Assembly (NCBI GenBank): GCA_030704615.1
Contig: CM060732.1
Coordinates: 48,341,053 to 48,405,052 of the forward strand
Direction: 5' to 3'
Length of the DNA stretch: 64,000 nt
Origin: Takakia lepidozioides
Taxonomy: Eukaryota; Streptophyta; Takakiopsida; Takakiales; Takakiaceae
Positions 33,057-43,560 of this stretch are shown here, piece by piece. Each line of letters begins with the position of its first letter. The stretch's first letter is position 1. The notes beneath the pieces were generated by a model. It worked only from the letters and a program-made list of their open reading frames with translations. It did no database searches and was not told the DNA's origin. The translations under genes and the position numbers were made by a program.

Positions 33057-33064
33057 CTTATATA
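33057..33064 (-). promoter_or_regulatory. TATA box for the AG-peptide gene
   Basis: TATATAAG on the minus strand, followed by a GA-rich run (GAGAGAGAGG). It lies 92 bp before the ATG at 32965, a normal plant spacing allowing a 5' UTR of about 60 bp. Confidence 0.6.
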
Positions 33065-33719
33065 CTACTTCACAGTCGGTCTGATATAGCCTCCACTTTG
33101 GCGGCATCCTGCCCAAAATACAGGGCTGCTAATTGCCCTATAAGTACTATATTGGCTTTGTTTTTAAGCAGAAAAAGGGTTTTAGTCTATATTAGATCTT
33201 CTCCTTTATACCATATTAGAAAAACATCCGGCTATAAACTATGAACCGTGAATGGGCCGGGCCAACTGTAGTATGTACTGTCATTTGATATTTTTATCTT
33301 CATTCTTCTTTATCTACCCATCACTAAGTTGCAATGATGGTCTTGGAGGAACAATTTATATGAAATTTCTTCTAATTTCAATGATGACTAAATTCAAAAC
33401 CAATTTCACAGAATATAAAAATTTACAAAAAACTTATTAATGTATTTTGCTACAAGAGTGACTTCAGTGGGCCAATCTAAATCCACCCATTGGTATCACA
33501 AAGGTGTCCACCGGTGTTGGACTGGTATATCCTGGCCGGGTATCAACCAGGGGTCGACCCATGTCCAGTCGCAAATGCCCGCCACTATTTTTCATTTTTT
33601 AGCACATGTCGGTAGGGGAATGTTGACTTGGCATCGACAACCTCCACAAATTAGTGCTAATTTTGAAGAACGGGCCGAATGGTGGTTAAGCAAGGGATCA
33701 AGGATTTCTTTTTGTCGGA
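33065..33719. other. non-coding stretch upstream of the AG-peptide gene
   Basis: AT-rich, no gene recognised. Short frames lack any family signature. Confidence 0.35.
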
Positions 33720-34140
33720 AGACAATCAGTATATGAATCAAGAGACGTTTGTTTTGTTTTGTTTTGTCACGTTGAGATCTCCCAAACCGCGGACCCAGCA
33801 TGGGGGCTTGGTACCGTTGGAAAGCCCTCGACAAGGAGGGGTGCACGGGCTTGGTCTCATGATTTTTGGACCTACGGTATGGGAGATGTGGAATTCCAAG
33901 TACTTTGGGTCACTAGAAATTCGGGAAAAATAGCAAAGTGGGCATTCCTGGGACAATGATTGGAGCCTCAAGGAGAGATATCAAGGGAAAGGTCTCCGGT
34001 TCAAATCTGGTCGTAGGCTATGTGGAAAAGAATGATGAGATATGGCTAAAACGAATTTCAAGTACTTTTGGTCGTTGGACAATGATTGGAGCCTCGAAAG
34101 GAGAGATATCAAGGGAAAGGTCTCCCCTTCACATTTGGTA
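33720..34140 (+). mobile_element. SINE-like repeat, copy 1 with partial second copy
   Basis: The copy begins AATCAGTATATGAATCAAGA with a TTTTG run, passes GTTGGAAAGCCCTCGA and GGGGTGCACGGGCTTGGTCT, and ends with ATATCAAGGGAAAGGTCTCC and GGTTCAAATCTGG. The last word fits a pol III B box (GGTTCRANTCC). A truncated copy of the B-box end follows at about 34078-34140. This indicates a tRNA-related short interspersed element. Confidence 0.6.
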
Positions 34141-34904
34141 TGTGGAAAAAAAAAATATTAGATATGGCTTGCTTCATATATTGAGTAGCCTATGTCGTTG
34201 GCCCAAGTGTCCAAGTCATCTAAACCTAAGTGCAATCTCCTATGTGTAGGCCCAAGTGTGACCTCCGGGGTAGCATGCCGTTGGCCAAAGTGTCTAGTGT
34301 CATCTAACCTAGGTGTAAGCTGATCTCCTATGTATCCCAGTGTGTTTCCTATGTCGAGGCCCAAGTGCGACCTTTAGGCTAGCAGGTGTCATTGGCCCAT
34401 GTGTTATGAAGTGAAATCTAAGAACAACTGCAATTTCCTTTGTATCCCAGTGCATCTCCTATGTCAAGGCCCATCCAAGCCCAAGGGCAATCTTCTATGT
34501 ATCCGTCTCCAGGGTAGCCTGTGCTGTTGTCCCAAGTGTCTAATGTCATCTAAGTCCAAATGCATTTTTTTTCCACAGAGCCTATGACCAGATTTGAACC
34601 GGAGATATTTCCCTTGATATCTCTCATGTCCATGCTCCAACCATTGTCCCAGGAATGCCCACTTTGCCTGTGCCATTGGCCCAAGTGTCCAAGTGTAAGA
34701 TTTTCTATGTATCCAGTTTGCTGAAAATTTGTGGAAAAAAGCAAAGTGGGCTTTCCTGGAACAACCTACTAAACAACCTATTATTTTAAATTCACTCGAA
34801 GACAATTTCATGTGACATAGGAGACTCACTTGGATACATAGGGGATTGCACTTGGACTTAGATGACACTTGACACTTGGGCCAACGGCACAAGCTACCCT
34901 AGTC
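34141..34904. repeat. GGCCCAAGTG-type repeats and inverted SINE piece
   Basis: About ten degenerate units of CCTATGT...GGCCCAAGTG and ACTTGGACTTAGATGACA are scattered in both orientations. A minus-strand copy of the SINE 3' end (GATTTGAACCGGAGA, TTCCCTTGATATCTCTC) lies at about 34570-34690. Confidence 0.6.
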
Positions 34905-35300
34905 AATATATGAATCGAGACGTTTGTTTGTTTGTTTGTTTGTTTTGTTTTGTTTTGTTTTGTCACATTGAGATGTCCCAAAATGCGAGCCCCCCACCCC
35001 TGGTGATTGGAAAGCCCTCGACGAGGAGGGGTGCACGGGCTTGGTCTCATGAATTTTGGACATGCGGTGTGGGAGATATGGAATTTCAAGTTCTTTGGGT
35101 CGCTGGAGATTCGGGAAAAATAGCAAAGTGGGCATTCCCGGGACAATGGTTGGAGCATCGACAGGAGAGATATCAAGGGAAAGGTCTCCGGTTCAAATCT
35201 GGTCGTAGGCTATGTGGAAAAAACTGATTAGATATTGGCTTGCTTCATATATTGATGCACTTGGACTTAGATGACATTGGACACTTGGGCCAACGGCACA
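34905..35300 (+). mobile_element. SINE-like repeat, copy 2
   Basis: Same order of blocks as the 33720 copy: GAATCGAGACGTTTGTTTG, a TTTTG run, GGAAAGCCCTCGACGAGGAG, AAAAATAGCAAAGTGGGCAT and the B-box word GGTTCAAATCTGG near 35190. It is followed by the tail unit ACTTGGACTTAGATGACATT. Confidence 0.65.
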
Positions 35301-35470
35301 GTATGCTTCTAAATTAAAATGATTTGGTGGTTATTTAATTTTAATTTTAATTATTTCCATCCGGGTTTATAACCGGCTGGTATTACGATTGGAATACCCA
35401 TCCACAAACAAATAATCATACTACTATTGAGAACCGGCGGATATTAAAATTAAGTGAATAGTCCTATACT
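35301..35470. other. AT-rich spacer with CCGGYTGGTATTA words
   Basis: Degenerate CCGGCTGGTATTA-like words recur near 35373, 35431, 35478 and 35519. Function unknown. Confidence 0.35.
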
Positions 35471-35870
35471 ATGGAATCGGTTGGTATTGAAAAACATATA
35501 TTTTTCAATTCCAGGACCCGGCTGGTATTAAAAACTGAGTGGGAATCTTGCAAACTTCTTGGTCACTTGATTGGTCATGATCTCTCTCAACAGGATTGTT
35601 TTGCCCCAATCCTTCGTTCCCTCAAATCTAGATTGACTTTTTGGTGTTTGTCGTAGCTGCCCATTGCAGGACTTAGGGCTCTGCTTGCTAATCAAGTTTT
35701 GTCGGCGGCACTTTGGTTCATAGCCTCGGTCTGGGACCCATGCCCAACTATCCTTAGATCCATTAAAGCAATGATCCGTAATTTTCTGTGGGGTGCCTCT
35801 GATGCCACGGTAGCTAAGCGTGCTTTGGTCTCCTGGGATCAGCTTTTTTTTTTTTTTTAAATATTTAAAT
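35471..35870 (+). mobile_element. LINE-2, left fragment (RT thumb)
   Basis: The plus frame encodes WESCKLLGHLIGHDLSQQDC, FAPILRSLKSRLTFW, one stop, then PIAGLRALLANQVLSAALWF and IKAMIRNFLWGASDATVAKR. This is the RT thumb region, homologous to 25390-25620 of LINE-1 but clearly diverged from it. The frame ends in a poly-T/poly-G stretch where element E enters, and LINE-2 resumes at about 48218. Confidence 0.75.
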
Positions 35871-35887
35871 GGGGGGGGGGGGGGGGG

Positions 35888-36593
35888 CGGTTGCAAGCAC
35901 TGACGGGATTTGGGTCACATGTCACGTCAATTACGTCAGTAGGTAAAGACATGGGTAAAACATTGCCACGTCCTTAGACAGCATGGCACAATTGCCGGCG
36001 AGCCCAAGGAGGTGGCAAGTGTGACGCCAAAGTGGCGGTCACCTCGGAGCCAGTGAGCTGGCATCGGTCGCCCCGGAGCCGGGTGAGGTGGCGAGGCAAG
36101 CGCCCGCCTCAGTGGCGGTCGCCACTCTGCCGGACGTGGTGGCGATCTCGGTGACCACCACCATGGCGGTCGCCTTCGAGGCACCTGAGGTGGCCATGCA
36201 GACGACCACCAAAGTGGCGGTTACCTCATGTGAGGTGGCGGCAGGGCATCCTCAAGCGCCGGTCGCCTCCGGTGAGGTGGCGGTCAGGCGGCAGGGGGTT
36301 GCCCGGAGGGGCGGGCGGGACGACCACCACGTGCAGATCGCAGGCGGGAGAAGAGGGAAACCGCCACATGCCGGTCGCCGGCGGGAGAACATGGCAACCG
36401 CCACGTGCGTTTGCCTGGCGGGCCGCGGCTGCAATACAAGCACGTGGCAGGGTGGGTGGTTGGGCGACCGCCACGCGTGGTCGCCGGCAGAACCACCACG
36501 TGGCGCCGCATGCGGGATGGGCGACCGCTGTGTGGCGGGATGCGGGTGGGGGGTTGGGTTTGGGTGTATGGGTAGGGGGGAGGGTGGAGGGGG
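35888..36593 (+). repeat. element E left arm, GCGGTCGCC-rich
   Basis: More than fifteen GGTCGCC/GGCGACC words are interspersed with CACGTGG and GAGGTGGCG. The arm leads directly into a TATA box and gene, in the same order as the arm at 42836-43338. Confidence 0.65.
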
Positions 36594-36600
36594 TATAAAA
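36594..36600 (+). promoter_or_regulatory. TATA box of the element E kinase gene
   Basis: TATAAAA within GGGGGTATAAAAGGGCAGG, 421 bp before the ATG at 37021. No other strong TATA lies between. The transcript would start near 36625. Confidence 0.55.
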
Positions 36601-37020
36601 GGGCAGGCCTCCCCCCCATTTTTTCACCTTTGCCTCCCCGTTCTTGAGCTTGAGGGTAATTTGGATGCTTCGCGTTCTGAGTCCGAGAGTTTGAACTAGA
36701 AGAGGCAAGGGTGCTTGGCATTGGAGGGGGGAGGTTTTCGAATTTTTTTCCCTGAATTGACAAGAGAATTGGTTTAGGCAAGGGTGCTTAGCATTTGAGG
36801 GGGGAGATTTTCGAGTTTTTTTATCCTTGACCTAACCTAACGAGAGAATTGGTTTGGAGTCACGTCCGGCGTGTGACCGAAAGGGTGCACAAACCGATTT
36901 GCTATATCCGGAGGGGGAAGGGTTTAGGCCGGTTGAAGGGGGGTGTCGGGAGTGACAATCTATTTTTGTGCAGTTTATTCCAAGATCTAATTTCATTTTC
37001 TTGCCATAACATACCAAGCA

Positions 37021-38520
37021 ATGTCTGGAACAAGGTCTAGCACTGGGACGGGAAGTTCATCAGGGAAAAAGAGGAAACATGGATCGGAGCGTGATAGCGC
37101 TATCAACAGAGACCATTACCCCAGCAAAGCCGTCGGGGATGTTGTCAAGGAGTTGGTGCTAGAATATTTTATGGAGAAGAGCATGATGTACTTGCAAAGT
37201 GCGTATGTCCGGCATGGACACGATGGATTCTGGAAGTTTGAACTGCGGATGGAGCAAAAAATCCGGGAAGCTTTGACCGGGGAGAAGTGGACAGAGGAGA
37301 GGGAGAAGCGCAAGTTCGATCAGTGGGTAGAACATCGAGCGGGCGACATCACATGGAATCTCAAGCAGTTTATTGGTTCGATGGTGAAACAAACGACAAG
37401 CGGTCCGGTGTCGGCTTGGGAGATGGACTTGTTTGTGCGAGTTGGCTGGTGGGTGGATTCAGCGAAGGCCCACGGAAAACGCCGCATCAAGTCACTGACA
37501 CGGAGGCAGCCCGACAACATTTCTGGAGAGGGAGCGGCATTGTTGAACCTCAGTTCAAACGCACTAGTGGAGCAGTTGGTTTCACCACGGGAGGGGGGCT
37601 TCGGACGAGTTCGTAAGGTGCGAATTCCGGGTGATATCCGAATTAATGTTAATTGGCAATTGGCGGGGAAAACACCTAAGGAGAAAGATCCTCATCTTGC
37701 TAGGAGGCAATATTTTGAAGAGGCCATGGCTGTGCGATTCGCACATCATGGGATTATAAAATATATATGTGTTCATCCACGAGACTTGGAGGGTTACACA
37801 TTGTGGTGGAATGGGGGTTCTGTACGTGATGTTTGGAAGAGTGATGAATGATTTGGGATCCGGGTGGATAACAGGGAGGTGTTGGCAAAGCATTGGACCG
37901 AGCAAAAACAAGAGTAGGTGAACCATTTGGTTCGTTACCGCCGCCACCAAAGTAAATTGGCTTGGGCACTGCTGAGCATTATGGATAGTGTTCATAAGAA
38001 CCACGTCATGCCTAATGACCTGTCGCCGAATAATATTTTGTTGCATTTCCTGGATAGTACCGACCATGTGTACATCGGGGTGTGTGATTGGGGAATGACA
38101 ACCTCCACGGAAGCAACGAAGATATCTCCATATCTTTTTGAAACTACCAGCAAAATGAAGGAGGAATTGCATCAGCGTTGGTGGGTGGCGCCAGAGATTG
38201 CTATGGTCCATGCGGCAACAAACAATTTGGTGGATGGCACACCGCGAAGGCCCACCCAGAGCATGGCTTCCGAAACATTTGCTATTGGTAAGATAGCACA
38301 CAAAATCAATGGTGGCAGTCATTACAATGGGAGTGCGTTTGAGGATAAATTCATGGCAGAGTGTTTTGCTCTTGCTCTAGAGCAGCTATGCGATGTTGTT
38401 CAAGAGACTCGACCGACGTTGAGCGCCATAACGCGTCGTCACCATTCAATTGGATGGAGCGTCATGATTGCTATAGGAAGGACATGTTGTAGGCAATTTT
38501 ACAAGCACCGTATGGTATAG
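37021..38520 (+). pseudogene. protein-kinase-like gene carried by element E
   Basis: One frame of 500 codons from ATG 37021 is interrupted by TGA (37849) and TAG (37915). Residues 1-180 are an unrecognised basic, alpha-type region (KAVGDVVKELVLEYFMEK). A kinase fold follows. The glycine loop is PREGGFGRVRKV, with a candidate lysine in QLAGK. The alpha-C to hinge part has HHGIIKYICVHP and NGGSVRDVW. The catalytic loop is HVMPNDLSPNNIL (HRD changed to PND, Asp and Asn kept), the DFG equivalent is CDWGM, and the APE motif is WWVAPEI. Both stops are CGA-to-TGA and CAG-to-TAG relative to the second copy at 55240-55611. It would phosphorylate proteins if intact; its target and its use to the element are unknown. 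Confidence 0.7.
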
Positions 38521-39136
38521 CATGATGGTTCATGGAGTTACAATTTTAGATTGTATCCAATTTTCTCGTGTGGCTATAAAAGCACTATGACATTTTGAAA
38601 TTGCGCATTGAGATGATTTTCAAGTTTCTTGTGGCCATGAAATGATTCATATATGATGTGAAACAAATGTTTTTTCATTGCATTCATGATTCCATTGAAA
38701 TTTGACAATTGACAAGTGACAAAATTCCCAAATTTCATGTACACAATTGTTTCAAAAGTGGCGGTTGCACTTCATGAAGATCAAAGAAGTTCATGGAAGT
38801 TTAACTTGGCAGCTATTTATCCTATATCTACATACGGGTTCCATTCCGACCATCTTTTGATGAATGTACACCAATTACTGGTGTATATGGCATGTTGATA
38901 CTGAGGTTTATGGTGCGGCCTGTAAGTCTTGTCATGGATCGAGTATGGGGAGGGGGGGGGGGGTTCCCAGTCTTAACACATGTTCAACATATTCCACCCT
39001 TCCCATCAATCGTTGTGTCACAGATGAATGTGCTTCTATAATTTCTTCGGCACGTTGATTTTGGCGTCGTGCTGGTGAAGGTAAGTTACGAGCAACATTG
39101 TTGTTGAAACCAAAGGCTGCATTCAATTCTACAATT
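38521..39136. other. spacer between kinase pseudogene and CACTA MITE
   Basis: AT-rich, with a poly-G run near 38950. No gene seen. It probably holds the kinase polyadenylation site. Confidence 0.35.
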
Positions 39137-39139
39137 ATT

Positions 39140-40453
39140 TACTACTACGTTTAGGGGGGGTTAGCGACGCCAGGACCCCGGGCGCGCCGGACACGCCGAC
39201 CCCCCTACTACTGCAGCGTCGCACAGGCGCCCGGCTCGGGACTTGCAACGTCGGGGCGTCGTAACGCCGGCGCTCGGACGACGTTGTGGCATCTTGCGAT
39301 GTCATGCCGTCGCCGGAAAGGGGCCTGACCCCATTCCCCCGCCAACGCACCGGGGGGGTTGCGATGCCCTGGCGTTGCAACAATTTGCTGCGACGCCCCC
39401 AGGATGCTGCGACGCCAAGGAATCGCAACGAGACGTCGCAGCGATGCTTTTGCGACGGCCAGACGCTCCTGCGACGCCGGGGAATCGCAATGCCCGAAAC
39501 CCCAAAAAAAAAAAAAACGGGTTGCGATTCCCCGCCGTCGCAAATGCGTCGCTGGGGCTGCGGCGCTGTGATTCCCCGGCGTCCTGGGGGCGTCGCGGAA
39601 AATTGATTCTGGGAGTAGATTGTAGAGCATAATGGGCTTGGCATCCTCAGACTATAGCCATTGTCCAACAATAAGTTGCAATGCAGCTTTACAAAACTTA
39701 GGCCATTGATAGATATTTGTTCTTGAAGAACTCTGGGGACAAGTCTCGGTGCAAGTTCCAGCTGTGAGAGCTCCGTAGAGTACGCATAATCTGCAACACA
39801 ATGATAGGATTGAGATAGTGGTAGTCACTAGGAGCTAACTCTTGATATGTATATATATACTTGGACAGCTTTTGTGATACGTAGATGTATTGTAGATTTG
39901 TTGGTTATTGTGCAGTGTCTTAGAAATGTTATAATGTGGAGGTCATAGGTTCAATATGCATTGCCTAATATATGTAGAACAATGCATGAACTGCCATTGG
40001 ACAAAACCGGAGTCAATGGTCAACGCCGAGTCACTGGTCAACTAGTTTTCGAAATTCAAAATTCAAATTCAAATTCAAATTTTCCCACCTAAATTCAAAT
40101 ATACCCCCCTACTGTGACGTCTGGGGGTCGCATTTACGACCCCCGGACGTCCCTAATGCGACGTCGCAGAAAAAACGTCGCAGAATTTTATTTTATTTTA
40201 TTTTATTTTATTTTTTTGCGATGTCCGGACGTCGCAAGTCGCGCCGGCGCCGCGGCCGAGGGGTCCCGGGGGGTTTGCGATTCCCGACGACGCTAATTAT
40301 CGACGTTCCGGAAGCGACGTCTCTACGACTTCCCGACGTCGCAAAATGCCCCCGGCGCGTCCCGGGCGCCGTAGAGTATTTCCATCATTAGTCGCGGTGG
40401 TTGGAGGTCGTTGGGGCATCGCTAACCCCCCCCCCCCCCAAAACGTAGTAGTG
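39140..40453. mobile_element. CACTA-type MITE
   Basis: The ends are inverted copies: left TACTACTACGTTTAGGGGGG then TTAGCGACGCC, right (inward) CACTACTACGTTTTGGGG then TTAGCGATGCC. The flanking 3-bp duplication ATT is at 39137-39139 and 40454-40456. CACTA start, 3-bp duplication and subterminal short repeats (GACGTCGCA, GCGACG, in both orientations) are the marks of the CACTA/EnSpm superfamily. At 1.3 kb with no transposase frame it is non-autonomous. It sits inside element E. Confidence 0.85.
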
Positions 40454-40624
40454 ATTGTTGGGTCATCCGCCAAATGCCAACAAAGAAGACCACGCAACTG
40501 GGCACGTGAAGTGAGCCTTAAATTGTGGGGCGAGGAGTTGTACAAAAACCAAATTAACTACACCTTAGCAGCTATGGTGTAATATAAATAAAGGGACCGC
40601 TGAATGGGTAAACAAATTTTAAGA

Positions 40625-40740
40625 AAATCTCGCAGTCCCAACCCCCCAACCGGCGACCGCCACAACAGTAGCCGCAGAGGTGGGAAAAAAAAACGATGGG
40701 GACCGGGAGTCGGGCGGTCCCGAGGCCCCAATGGTGACCA
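40625..40740. repeat. GCGACCGCC-rich arm fragment
   Basis: Contains CCGGCGACCGCCAC, GGGCGGTCCCGAGG and TGGTGACCA, matching the vocabulary of the element E arms. It probably marks the right end of the first of two tandem elements. The span 40457-40624 has no recognisable feature. Confidence 0.5.
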
Positions 40741-42690
40741 CGTAGAAATTGATTGAAAGGGTGAACTCATCGTTCGCTGTTCAAATGAATTTTTATTGCT
40801 TTCATTTTTTGCGAGTGTGTTGGACATATCTTGTCACAGGTCCTCTCAAGTATCAGGTGAAGCAAATTTGATTGAAATGGTGAACCCATCGTGAATTATT
40901 CAAATGAATTTTGATTGCTTCAAATCTTTGCAAGAGTGTTGGACATGCCTTCTCATAGGCTTCCCTCAAGAATGAGGTCAATCAAAATTGGTTTAAAGGG
41001 TGAACCCATAGTTCGCTGTTCAAATGATTTTTTATTGCTTTCAAACATTGCGAGTGTGTTGGACATACCTTGTTATAGGTACGTGTCGGGTATCAGGTCA
41101 TTCAAATTGATTCAAAAGGTGAACCCATCGTTCGTTGTTCAAATGATTTTTTATTGTTTCCAATCTTTGCGAGTGTGTTAGATATACTTTGTCAGAGGTA
41201 CATGTCGAGTATCAGCTCAATCGAAATTGATTGAAAGGGTAAACCCATCGTTTGCTGATCAAATGATTTTTTTTTGCTTTCAAATATTGCGAGTGTGTTG
41301 CACTGCACATACCTTGTCAGAGGTACGTGTCGAGTATCAGGTCAATTGAAATTGACTGAAAGGGTGAACCCATCGTTCAATGTTTAAATGAATTTTTGAT
41401 TGCGTTCAATCTTGGCGAGTGTGTTGACATACCTTGTCACATGCTCCTCTCAAGTATGAAGTCAATCAAAATTGATTGAAAGGGTGAACCCATCGTTCCA
41501 TGTTCAAATGATTTTTTATTGCTTTCAAACATTGCGAGTGTGTTGGACATACCTTGTCAAAGGTACATGTCAAGTATCAGGTCAATCGAAATTGATTCAA
41601 AGGGTGAACCCATCGTTTGATGTTCAAATGAATTTTTGATTGCTTTCAATCTTTGCGAGAGTGTTGGACATACCTTGTCACATGCTCCTCTCAAGTATGA
41701 AGTCAATCAAAATTGATTGAAATGGTGAACCCATCGTTCGATGTTCAAATGATTTTTGATTGCTTTCAAACATTGCAAGTGTGTTGGACATACCTTGTCA
41801 GAGGTACGTGTCGAGTATCAGGTCAATCAAAATTGATTCAAAGGGTGAACCCATCGTTCGCTAATCAAATGATTTTTTATTGCTTTCAAACATTGCGAGT
41901 GTGTTGGACATACCTTGTATGAGATACGTGTCGCGTATCAGGTCAATCAAAATTGATTCAAAGGGTGAACCCATCGTTCGCTGTTCCTTATGATTTTTGA
42001 TTGCTTCCAATCTTTGCGAGTGTGTTGGACATACCTTGTCATAGGCTCCTCTCAAGTATTAGGTCAACCAAAATTGGTTCAGAGGATGAGCTCATTGTTC
42101 CCTGGTGAAATGATTTTGGATTGCTTTTAAACATTGCGAGTGTGTTCGGCATACCTTATCAGAGGGACATGTCGAGTATCAGGTCAATCAAAATTGATTG
42201 AAATGGTGAACCCATCGTTCGCTGTCCAAATGATTTTTTATTGTTTTCAATCTTTGCGAGTGTGTTGGACATACCTTGTCAAAGGTACCTGTTGAGTATC
42301 AGGTCAATCAAAATTGGTTCGGAGGGTGAACTCATCGTTCCCCGGTGAAATAATTTTTCATTGTTTTCAATCTTTGCAAGTGTGTTGGACATACCTTGTC
42401 AGAGGTATATGTTGAGTATGAGGTCAATCAAAATTGGTTGAGAGGATGAACTCATCGTTCCCTGGTGAAATGAATTTGTGATTGCTTTCAATCTTTGCAA
42501 TTGTGTTGGACATACCTTGTCACATGCTCCTCTCAAATATCAGGTCAATCAAAATTGATTCAAAGGGTGAACCCATCGTTCGATGTTCAAATGATCTTGG
42601 ATTGCTTTCAATTTTTGCGAGTGTGTTGGACATAGACATACCTTCTCACGAGTACCTGTCAATTATCATGTCTATGAAAATTGGTTGAAA
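40741..42690 (+). repeat. 120-bp satellite array
   Basis: About 16 tandem copies of a 120-bp unit: GGTGAACCCATCGTTCG, CAAATGATTTTTTATTGCTT, GCGAGTGTGTTGGACATACC, TTGTCAGAGGTACGTGT, GAGTATCAGGTCAATC, AAAATTGATT. The period is visible from GAACYCATCG at about 40762, 40882, 41002 and onward to 42568. Copies differ by 5-20 percent, and two variants (CACAGGCTCCTCTCAAGTAT and AGAGGTACGTGTCGAGTAT) alternate. All open frames here are a by-product. Confidence 0.95.
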
Positions 42691-42790
42691 GGGTTTAGGG
42701 TACACGGTTAAACCCCAAACTCTAAGCCCTAGAAACCCTAAACCCGTTTCAATTTCTTGATAGAAAATCCAGACCGCAGGTACCAAGTTT

Positions 42791-42829
<39 letters not shown>

Positions 42830-42835
42830 TTTCTC
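42691..42835. repeat. telomere-like words and (TA)n microsatellite
   Basis: 42695-42746 contains AAACCCTAAACCC and TTTAGGG words resembling the plant telomere repeat. 42794-42827 is an uninterrupted TA dinucleotide run of about 17 units. Confidence 0.8.
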
Positions 42836-43338
42836 TCGGCGACCGGGGAGGCGTGGCAGGCGACTGCCCGTTCTTGGGACCGCCAATGCTGGCGGTCCCG
42901 AAATGTTTTCTCTTTTTGTTGCCCAGGGTGACCGTATTGGTGGTCACCTAGCGGGAGGGAGGTGAGGCGAGGTGCCCGACTGGGCTACCGCTATGAGCAG
43001 TCACCGCCTGTATTTGCGACGGGTTGGCTTGCGGGTGGGGCGACCGACCCACCGGTCGCCCCGCGATGCTTTCACCCAGGGCAGGAGGGGAGGGGGTGTA
43101 TTGGGGCTAGGGCTCGGGCGTCCAGGCCCGGTTCGGTCGCCCGCAAGGGGTTTGTGGCAGGTTGGGCGACCGCCACAAATGGGGGGGCGGGGCTTTTGCC
43201 TTCCGCCGGTGGCCTTGCGGGGTGGGGTGGGGGTCGGGCGACCGCTGAAAGACGGTCGCCGCCGACGTGGCAGACACCGTTCGGAGTACTTGGCGGTCGC
43301 CCAAGTGTGTGGCAACGGTCGCCTGGAGGCTGTGACAG
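42836..43338 (+). repeat. second GCGACCG-rich arm of element E
   Basis: Shares GGTTGGGCGACCGCCAC and GGGCGACCGCTG with the arm at 36470-36530 in the same orientation, and likewise ends in a TATA box. Confidence 0.65.
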
Positions 43339-43346
43339 TATATAAG
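43339..43346 (+). promoter_or_regulatory. TATA box of the hAT transposase
   Basis: TATATAAG at the downstream end of the GC-rich arm, about 215 bp before the transposase ATG at 43561. Confidence 0.6.
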
Positions 43347-43560
43347 CTCTTCGTGGAGACACCTTCTTACATTGTGGCATCCACTGGGACGTACACCGTT
43401 CTTTGTATGAGAGTGGTGCGCAAGAGGAGGATACAAGAGAGGTCTTTCCTGTTCATGCCATTCTGTGTGCATACACCGCACATGATCACTTGAAATGTGT
43501 GATCCACTCTTGGATCCACCATTCTTTTTCTTCATTATTACCATAGGATCCCTCTATAAA

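Noticed and set aside
36000-36700. Long overlapping open frames in the GC-rich arm as proteins.
   Set aside because: They exist on both strands because the GC-rich repeats lack stop codons; composition is repeat-driven.
39160-39650. Open frames in the CACTA MITE as genes.
   Set aside because: They translate subterminal GACGTCGC-type repeats in all frames.
40800-42690. Several 60-90-codon frames in the satellite.
   Set aside because: They repeat with the 120-bp period and have no independent coding evidence.
42695-42746. Interstitial telomere array.
   Set aside because: Only about two degenerate CCCTAAA words are present, too few for a telomere-derived tract.
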